From: ANME-2 cluster archaeon
GTDB lineage: Archaea; Halobacteriota; Methanosarcinia; Methanosarcinales; Methanocomedenaceae
NCBI GenBank assembly: GCA_023544605.1
Contig: JAMJFQ010000030.1
Span: 1 to 19,206 of the forward strand
Length of the DNA stretch: 19,206 bases
Direction of reading: 5' to 3'
Below the pieces are notes generated by a model, which saw nothing but the letters and a program-made list of their open reading frames with translations, had not been told where the DNA came from and ran no database searches. This document shows positions 14,274 through 19,206 of this stretch, one piece after another. The stretch's first letter is position 1. Every line of letters begins with the position of its first letter. The translations under genes and the position numbers were made by a program.

Positions 14274-15122
14274 ATGAACGACCCGTCCCATCCAGAGCCG
14301 GATAACCGTGCAGATACAGGGATTTATGAGAGGATCGAGCAGGTCACAGCTTACCTGCGAAGATTTGACGGCGTCCTTGTAGCTTTTAGCGGCGGCGTGG
14401 ACAGTAGCACCCTGGCAGCACTTGCATACATGGCACTGGGAGATAGGTCTGCAGCAGTGACTGCCCAGAGCCAGACCCTGCCCAAGCGTGAACTTGAAAG
14501 TGCCGGCAAAACAGCAAAATCCATAGGTATCAAGCACTTTGTCATTCACTATAACGAACTTGATGAACCGGGATTTGCATCTAATCCGGTTGACAGGTGC
14601 TTTCACTGCAAGACCGGATTGTTCAGGGCCCTCAAGGTACTGGCAAATGAATCTGGATTTGAAGCTGTGGCAGACGGCACAAATGCATCTGAACTTACAG
14701 GCCATAGGCCCGGACACAAGGCAGCCCTGGAGCAGAACATACTTACTCCTTTTGCAGATATGGGCATAACAAAGGACGAGATACGCCAGATAGCCAGGCT
14801 ACTGGGATTGGACATATGGGATAAACCCCAGCAAGCTTGCCTGTCCAGCCGTTTCCCCTACGGCCATTCAATTACTATTGATGGATTAGAACAGGTTGAA
14901 CAGGCAGAAGATATGCTGTTCGCTTTGGGGATCGAGCAGTGCAGGGTACGACACCATGATGACACAGCACGCATTGAGGTCCCTGAACGATTTTTCGAAA
15001 TTGTGCTCAAAAATAAAGAAACGCTTATAACCCTTTTTAAATCACTTGGATATACTTATATCACTCTTGACATTGAAGGTTTCCGGAGTGGAAGTTTCGA
15101 TATCTCACCAAACCAAGACTAA
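14274..15122 (+). CDS. larE: ATP-dependent sulfur transferase LarE (three-cysteine type)
   Basis: A 282-residue PP-loop pyrophosphatase. LarE adenylates and then sulfurates the nicotinic-acid-derived precursor of the nickel-pincer cofactor of lactate racemase. The PP-loop is AFSGGVDSS (37-45); LPKRELESA (69-77), ADGTNASE (133-140) and the ACLSSRFPYG block (188-197) are all family marks. Cysteines are at 109 and 112 (RCFHCK) and at 189 (ACLSSR). This three-cysteine set is that of the LarEs reported to bind an Fe-S cluster that carries sulfur, rather than sacrificing one cysteine. The ATG at 14274 is chosen where homology begins. It has no ribosome site, and a TATA-like ATTATAGG near 14216-14223 lies upstream. 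larB and larC are absent nearby, so another sulfur acceptor is possible. Confidence 0.88.
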   Translation: MNDPSHPEPDNRADTGIYERIEQVTAYLRRFDGVLVAFSGGVDSSTLAALAYMALGDRSAAVTAQSQTLPKRELESAGKTAKSIGIKHFVIHYNELDEPGFASNPVDRCFHCKTGLFRALKVLANESGFEAVADGTNASELTGHRPGHKAALEQNILTPFADMGITKDEIRQIARLLGLDIWDKPQQACLSSRFPYGHSITIDGLEQVEQAEDMLFALGIEQCRVRHHDDTARIEVPERFFEIVLKNKETLITLFKSLGYTYITLDIEGFRSGSFDISPNQD

Positions 15123-15163
15123 TTATCGGAAATAATGTTTGAAAAATATGTAGGAAAACGAAA

Positions 15164-16129
15164 ATGAAAGAAACACTCCATGATATTATTTATGTAACTG
15201 CAATTGTACTTGCAGCCATTGTAGTCTTATTATCGCCATATTACCTGTTCCCTTTAGAAGATCCAAACGATATTGCAGCCTCCAACACGCCCGTTCTTGA
15301 CATTGGGTGCAGCCGTGTAGTATGGGTCGATGAGACCACCAGCCTTAGTGCGGCAGTGTCCAACATGGCAGGAGCTGTTACCTACCAGTGGTGGATAGAC
15401 GGTAAACATTGGGGTGAAGGGAATACACTTACCACCACTTTTTCCAAAGGGTTGCATACCATTCATGCGGAAGCAAATAATGGAGAGCAAACACTACAGA
15501 AAAACATCAGCATAAGAAGTGTGGGATCCGTCGAAGGTATTTCAGTTGACCCTATCCCTTCAGAGTCGTATGGAATGTGGCGGTTCCAGGCATACCTGGA
15601 TGGTGACCCGACGAATATACCCGGCATTCAGGTAAGCTTTAACAACCAGTTGGCTGATTCTTCAAGACCATGTTCACCAGCCAATATTATAGGGGTGAGG
15701 GCAGGCAGTTACACCTGGGTTGCAAAGTATCACGACCAGATAGTAGGTAGCGGGACTATTGAAGTTCCTTCCATCCAGAAACTCAAGATATTCAGGATTG
15801 ACATAGAACCCACATACAGGACAGGCGATACCATCTCTTCCATCCTTGTAGTCACGAATGTGGGTACACAGGACATAGCCGGGTTCCATGTCCGTACCTA
15901 TGTACTCAATAACAAGTACGCCTACATGGGAGATGCCGCAGCAAGGGAATTTACTTTCGATTATTCTAAAAATATCAAGCCGGGAGAGTTAGCCCAGATC
16001 CCTATAAATGCCCACATACCAGAAAAAGTGAAAGGAATAAGACCGACGGGTCGTTACACCATCGACCTTGAAATATCCTACGGAAGCGGAAAAACCACAT
16101 CCATAACCCTGTACACTGAAGTGGTCTAA
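15164..16129 (+). CDS. Membrane-anchored extracellular protein with PKD-like and CARDB-like domains
   Basis: A 321-residue protein with an N-terminal signal-anchor helix (about 8-30) and an otherwise extracytoplasmic body. Residues 45-115 form a beta-sandwich-like stretch (VTYQWWIDGKHW, then TFSKGLHTIHAEAN) reminiscent of PKD/Ig folds. Residues 115-205 are beta-rich and not recognised. Residues 207-320 resemble a CARDB adhesion-type module (IDIEPTYRTGDTISS, then VVTNVGTQDIAGFHVRTYV). No enzymatic motif or C-terminal sorting signal is visible. AGGA precedes the ATG at 15164. The gene follows larE by 41 bases on the same strand but shows no functional tie to it. It converges with ftsY, leaving 11 bases. 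A role in cell-envelope architecture or adhesion is inferred. Confidence 0.78.
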   Translation: MKETLHDIIYVTAIVLAAIVVLLSPYYLFPLEDPNDIAASNTPVLDIGCSRVVWVDETTSLSAAVSNMAGAVTYQWWIDGKHWGEGNTLTTTFSKGLHTIHAEANNGEQTLQKNISIRSVGSVEGISVDPIPSESYGMWRFQAYLDGDPTNIPGIQVSFNNQLADSSRPCSPANIIGVRAGSYTWVAKYHDQIVGSGTIEVPSIQKLKIFRIDIEPTYRTGDTISSILVVTNVGTQDIAGFHVRTYVLNNKYAYMGDAAAREFTFDYSKNIKPGELAQIPINAHIPEKVKGIRPTGRYTIDLEISYGSGKTTSITLYTEVV

Positions 16130-16140
16130 AGTATTACTCC

Positions 16141-17175
16141 CTATTCAAATAGCCTGTCAATCAGCCATTGGGGGTCGAACTTCACCAGATCATCATATTC
16201 CTGTCCCACGCCAAGGAACAGTATGGGCTTACTCGTGGCATGGGCCACTGAAATTGCGGCTCCACCCTTTGAATCAGCATCTGCCTTGGTAAGTATGTTC
16301 CCATCCACAGGTATGGCTTTATTGAAAAGGGCGGCACGCTCAACAGCATCATTGCCCGCTATTGCCTCGTCCACAAATATCACAAGGTCGGGTGGGGCTA
16401 CCCGGCATATCTTCTTTAACTGGTCCATGAGATTGATATTGGTATGCATCCGTCCGGCTGTGTCTGCCAACACCACATCTTTATGTCGTGCCCTGGCATA
16501 CTCTATGGCATCATAGACCACTGCAGCAGGATCACCTCCTTCCTGGTGCTTAATGATCTTTACTCCCAGGTTATTAGCATGGTGCTGTAGCTGATCAATA
16601 GCACCTGCCCTGAAGGTATCGCCTGCAGCGATCACAACAGAAAAACCATTATTTTGCAGACGTTTTGCAATCTTGGCAATGGAAGTGGTCTTTCCTGTGC
16701 CGTTCACACCAATGAAAGCCACAGTAACGGGTTTATCCGTGGTCTTGATGAACTCATCAAAGTCCAGATCATCCACACTTAATACCCTGAGAAGTGCATT
16801 CTTAAGCGCTTTTTCTACTATTTTGCTCTTATTCTCACCGATCTTGAAACTGCTGCCAACTAATTCTTCTTTTACGGACGCAACCATTTCTTCGGCCACA
16901 TGCAGGGCTACATCACTTTCAAGCAACGCTACTTCCAGGTCCCACAGTGGTTCATCAAGCGACCTTTCGTTAATAATAAACTCTTGTCTTAACAATAAAG
17001 CCTTGGCTTTATCACCGATACCGATAGCCTTCCCTGGCTTTACTCCCACGTCTTCAATTGAGGTTTCTGACTCCTCCGCCACCTGACCCCCTGATGCCAC
17101 CTCTGCCTCTTGGTCCAGTACTGACCCGAAAGAGTCCTTAAGCCCACCGAGTTTTTGTTTAAGATTATTGAACAT
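16141..17175 (-). CDS. ftsY: Signal recognition particle receptor FtsY
   Basis: A 344-residue GTPase that docks the SRP-ribosome complex at the membrane for co-translational insertion. A short charged A-domain (1-50) with a probable amphipathic membrane helix at the N-terminus is followed by the N domain (about 55-145) and the G domain. GTPase motifs are complete: GVNGTGKTT (156-164), DTFRAGAIDQL (186-196), DTAGRMHTN (238-246), TKADADSKGG (296-305) and the closing GVGQEYDDLVKFD (322-334). The acidic domain is short, as in many archaea. The ATG at 17175 abuts the prefoldin alpha stop codon with no gap, so the gene is the third of an L18Ae-pfdA-ftsY operon and is translationally coupled. Confidence 0.96.
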   Translation of the reverse strand: MFNNLKQKLGGLKDSFGSVLDQEAEVASGGQVAEESETSIEDVGVKPGKAIGIGDKAKALLLRQEFIINERSLDEPLWDLEVALLESDVALHVAEEMVASVKEELVGSSFKIGENKSKIVEKALKNALLRVLSVDDLDFDEFIKTTDKPVTVAFIGVNGTGKTTSIAKIAKRLQNNGFSVVIAAGDTFRAGAIDQLQHHANNLGVKIIKHQEGGDPAAVVYDAIEYARARHKDVVLADTAGRMHTNINLMDQLKKICRVAPPDLVIFVDEAIAGNDAVERAALFNKAIPVDGNILTKADADSKGGAAISVAHATSKPILFLGVGQEYDDLVKFDPQWLIDRLFE

Positions 17176-17637
17176 CTAAGAACCCTGCATGGGAGGACTT
17201 GGTGGTGCTTGCTGTTGACCCGCCACAGATGCCAGGACTTTTTCAATCTCAGCCATTTTATTGGTAAGATCATTAACACTAGCCTGGATATTTTCCTGGT
17301 ATTTTGTCATTTCATCTTTTCGTGTCTCAAGCATGCTCTTTGCATCAACTATGTTCTTTTCAACACTAATCCCGGCCCCTACCTGTATGTTCACGTTCTC
17401 AGGCATCACCAGTTTTGCCTTTACATTAGTACCAGCACCAATGGGTATAAGGACCTCGTGTCCATCCTCAACACTTTCAAACTCAGCCAGGGTATTAATG
17501 GTGGTAATAATCTCATTAATGCTGGCATTCACAAAATTCAACTGTTCAATAGCAGCTTCTGCCTGGTATTGCATCTGACGATGCTGGTTGGCAAAGTTTT
17601 GAACATCCTGTTCAGACAATGGTTTCTTGGACGCCAT
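17176..17637 (-). CDS. pfdA: Prefoldin subunit alpha
   Basis: A 153-residue subunit of the hexameric cytosolic chaperone prefoldin (two alpha, four beta), which hands unfolded proteins to the thermosome. Long N- and C-terminal coiled coils (about 5-50 and 97-140) flank the two central beta-hairpins of the alpha type (about 55-95, VLIPIGAGTNVKAKL, then NVNIQVGAGISVEKNI). A Gln/Pro-rich tail ends the protein. The ATG at 17637 follows the L18Ae stop by seven bases, with AAGGAGTGA serving as ribosome site and overlapping that stop. Its own stop directly precedes the ftsY ATG. This order is common in euryarchaea. Confidence 0.95.
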   Translation of the reverse strand: MASKKPLSEQDVQNFANQHRQMQYQAEAAIEQLNFVNASINEIITTINTLAEFESVEDGHEVLIPIGAGTNVKAKLVMPENVNIQVGAGISVEKNIVDAKSMLETRKDEMTKYQENIQASVNDLTNKMAEIEKVLASVAGQQQAPPSPPMQGS

Positions 17638-17644
17638 TGGTCGT

Positions 17645-17821
17645 TCACTCCTTAGAAATCGAATCCAGCCGTATCAAGTTTCGCTTTAGTCCGTGTTCGC
17701 TACCTATAAGTGAATAAACTGTTTCAGCGGCGTTCTTTTCATTCAGGCTTGACACCGTCTTTGTGAAGTTTTCCCATGAATGACCTGCTTTGAACGTGCC
17801 AGAAATAATATAATTTTCCAT
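17645..17821 (-). CDS. rpl18a: 50S ribosomal protein L18Ae (LX)
   Basis: A 58-residue ribosomal large-subunit protein, short enough to be missed by length cut-offs. From the ATG at 17821 it reads MENYIISGTFKAGHSWENFT, then KTVSSLNEKNAAETVYSLIG and SEHGLKRNLIRLDSISKE, matching the archaeal LX family with its YSLIGSxHGLKR signature. A GAGGAG ribosome site lies just upstream of the ATG. It is the first gene of the L18Ae-pfdA-ftsY operon. In many archaea aIF6 and L31e lie directly upstream; here the upstream side is a divergent metallophosphoesterase gene. A TATA-like AGTATTTATC near 17903-17894 would give a leader of about 50 bases. Confidence 0.95.
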   Translation of the reverse strand: MENYIISGTFKAGHSWENFTKTVSSLNEKNAAETVYSLIGSEHGLKRNLIRLDSISKE

Positions 17822-17966
17822 CTTTAACTTCTCCTCAATCTTGATAATCCAGTAATGCTCGAGTGACTGCTATACCCTAATACATTTGCAAGATAAATAC
17901 TTTATTCAAACCTCTCCTATACTATTTTATAGCACGTCAGACAATAAACCAGCAATCATTCTTGGA
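17822..17966. promoter_or_regulatory. Divergent promoter region of L18Ae operon and metallophosphoesterase gene
   Basis: Towards the minus strand GTATTTATC (near 17902-17894) resembles a TATA box for the ribosomal operon. Towards the plus strand ACTATTTTATAG (17921-17932) is a good TATA-like element, with a start predicted near 17950, leaving a short leader before the ATG at 17967. The same string forms an imperfectly spaced inverted repeat, CTATA-N6-TATAG (17917-17932), which probably reflects the TATA element itself. Confidence 0.45.
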
Positions 17967-19049
17967 ATGGCGGTAACCGTGGAACGAAAAACCCTTATCC
18001 CGATTATAGTCCTGATAATGCTTGCTATTTTACTGGGCTCACATTTCATCCGCTTAAATGATATCTATTCAAATTCCCGGGGAGGCCGTACCATGGCAGA
18101 AGTATCATCGGCGGTCATCGTGGTCAATGGGGGAAATATCATTCAAGCTGAATTCAGTGACCTGTACGTGAGAGCAAATGAGCCGGATATGCTGATAAGT
18201 ATCCTTGGAAGCGGTGCCGAACGTATGTTCAATATTACCGTTGAAAATGTTAACCCATCCTTAACTATCATAAACGGCTCAGTACCCGGTTCGATAAAAA
18301 ACGGGAGTAACCATGTCTCGTTCACTACCATGGTTGCACCCAGGCTTGTTAAAACCATCACTTTTACCCAGGCAGAAAATCTTGAGAATTTCACCTTCGT
18401 AGTGCTGGGTGACGGACGAGATAATCCAGATATATTCCAGCAGATCCTCACGGATGGGGGGAGTTTTAATCCCCTTTTCATCATAATTCTTGGTGATATG
18501 GTGAACAGTGGGACCAGGGAAGAATATGATGAACTTGTAATGCTAATGGAAGCATCCTCTGCACCTGTCCTTACCGTGCCGGGAAATCATGACATAAAAA
18601 ACAATGGCAGAGTATATTATAGCCAGATTTTTGGTACATATTACCATTCTTTTGACGTGGGTACCACCCATTTCATATTGTTGGACAATGCAAAAGGAGA
18701 TGTAGATAATGCACAAATGGAATGGTTAAGACAGGACCTTGAACAGAATAATGCCTCTTCAATCCTGGTTTTTATGCACATACCACCTTTTGATCCACGT
18801 CCGGACCAAAATTATGCAATGACAGATACGAATAATGCCCAGGACCTTGTATCACTTTTTGAGCAATTCCAGGTCGATATGGTCTTTTCCGGCCACATAC
18901 ATTCATACCTGCAAGAGACACGAAATGGTGTTCATTATGTGATCACGGGCGGCGGGGGCGCCCCTCTTGTCCAGGACTTACCTGGACACCACTATGTTCT
19001 GATGAACGTCTCGAACGAAAACAGTACAAAAAAAATGTTCTTGGTATAG
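17967..19049 (+). CDS. Membrane-anchored calcineurin-like metallophosphoesterase
   Basis: A 360-residue protein with an N-terminal signal-anchor helix (about 9-26), an unassigned beta-rich extracytoplasmic region (about 45-135) and a calcineurin-like phosphoesterase domain (about 142-345). Metal-binding motifs are FVVLGDGRDN (144-153), ILGDMVN (174-180), VPGNHD (204-209), MHIPP (270-274) and SGHIHSY (308-314). The first motif has Arg where many family members have His (GDxH). The others are intact, so activity is plausible; such GD-x-R variants occur in prokaryotic members. The substrate is unknown; placement outside the membrane suggests an extracellular phosphoester. A TTG at 17886 would extend it by 27 residues, but lies upstream of the predicted TATA box (17921-17932) and is rejected in favour of the ATG at 17967. 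Confidence 0.88.
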   Translation: MAVTVERKTLIPIIVLIMLAILLGSHFIRLNDIYSNSRGGRTMAEVSSAVIVVNGGNIIQAEFSDLYVRANEPDMLISILGSGAERMFNITVENVNPSLTIINGSVPGSIKNGSNHVSFTTMVAPRLVKTITFTQAENLENFTFVVLGDGRDNPDIFQQILTDGGSFNPLFIIILGDMVNSGTREEYDELVMLMEASSAPVLTVPGNHDIKNNGRVYYSQIFGTYYHSFDVGTTHFILLDNAKGDVDNAQMEWLRQDLEQNNASSILVFMHIPPFDPRPDQNYAMTDTNNAQDLVSLFEQFQVDMVFSGHIHSYLQETRNGVHYVITGGGGAPLVQDLPGHHYVLMNVSNENSTKKMFLV

Positions 19050-19050
19050 A

Positions 19051-19206
19051 TTACAATTGTTCATTCACCAGGCATACAATAGTAGCATCCAGGAATTCGG
19101 CAAATACTTTGACATGGTCCTGCCGTTGGGTTATATGAGCACCGGATGTATCAGTGATAGATATGGTCTTTCCTGCTGGAATGAGGTCATTACCATTATT
19201 TCCGAA
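19051..19206 (-). CDS. C-terminal part of an unrecognised protein (cut by window edge)
   Basis: An open frame runs in from the right edge on the minus strand and stops with TAA at 19053-19051. It contributes 51 residues, including FGNNGNDLIPAGKTISITDT, then SGAHITQRQDHVKVFAEFLD and ATIVCLVNEQL. It contains no start and no in-frame stop before its end. It converges on the metallophosphoesterase gene with one base between stops, a packing typical of real genes. It does not look like the end of aIF6, the gene often found next to L18Ae. I cannot assign a family. Confidence 0.6.
   Translation of the reverse strand, partial: FGNNGNDLIPAGKTISITDTSGAHITQRQDHVKVFAEFLDATIVCLVNEQL

Noticed and set aside
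17886..17966. TTG start extending the metallophosphoesterase by 27 residues
   Set aside because: It lies upstream of the likely TATA box, and the signal-anchor helix follows naturally from the ATG at 17967.
1..19206. CRISPR array, insertion sequence or prophage genes
   Set aside because: I saw no regularly spaced repeats, transposase, integrase or phage genes anywhere in the window.
19051..19206. Right-edge fragment as the end of aIF6
   Set aside because: The residues do not resemble the aIF6 C-terminus, although aIF6 would be expected near L18Ae.

Overview
The window is archaeal chromosome, most likely from a euryarchaeon of the Methanosarcinales / anaerobic methanotroph (ANME-2, Methanoperedens-like) group. 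The evidence is a methanogenesis marker 9 protein, an RPA protein with three OB folds, NreA, an archaeal long-type FKBP, ribose-1,5-bisphosphate isomerase, an HVO_0476-type zinc-finger protein, L18Ae-prefoldin-FtsY, and CcmE/CcmF for cytochrome c maturation. Promoters look archaeal, with TATA-like boxes about 25 bases before starts. Several genes appear leaderless; others carry GGAG/GGTGA ribosome binding sites. The exact genus is an inference.

Layout: 1-371 is gene-free but holds a GC-richer, foldable patch beside the 3' end of tRNA-Ser(UGA) (372-456, minus). FKBP peptidyl-prolyl isomerase (minus) and RPA (plus) diverge from a shared promoter region. From 2530 to 4880 on the minus strand lie a sensor histidine kinase, a small zinc-ribbon protein starting 4 bases after it, and a two-helix membrane protein. 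Next on the minus strand are marker 9, a site-2-type M50 membrane metalloprotease, and the DNA-repair protein NreA. NreA diverges from a plus-strand run of ccmE, a small membrane protein and ccmF (8346-10977). A converging minus pair follows: HVO_0476-type protein and protein-L-isoaspartate methyltransferase, overlapping by 31 bases.

12422-13039 looks empty at first but contains a 55-residue CxxC-x17-CxxC protein (12702-12869, minus), a hairpin plus T-run downstream of it, and a perfect 14-bp palindrome. After that come a 50-residue protein and ribose-1,5-bisphosphate isomerase (minus), and divergently LarE and an exported CARDB-like protein (plus). The last block is the translation/secretion operon L18Ae, prefoldin alpha and FtsY (minus). 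Opposite it is a membrane-anchored metallophosphoesterase (plus), which ends one base from the C-terminus of an unrecognised gene running off the right edge.

The genes are mostly housekeeping: replication and repair (RPA, NreA with a C-terminal PCNA-binding motif), protein folding, repair and targeting (FKBP, Pcm, prefoldin, FtsY) and AMP/ribose salvage (R15P isomerase). Cofactor and respiratory functions are also present (LarE, CcmE/F, marker 9). The points most worth a second look are: CcmE has a CxxxF heme motif instead of the usual H/CxxxY; a perfect palindrome abuts the ccmE start codon; marker 9 has a duplicated CCxxxKPC motif; two real genes shorter than 60 codons are easily missed; and the structured patch beside tRNA-Ser is unexplained.
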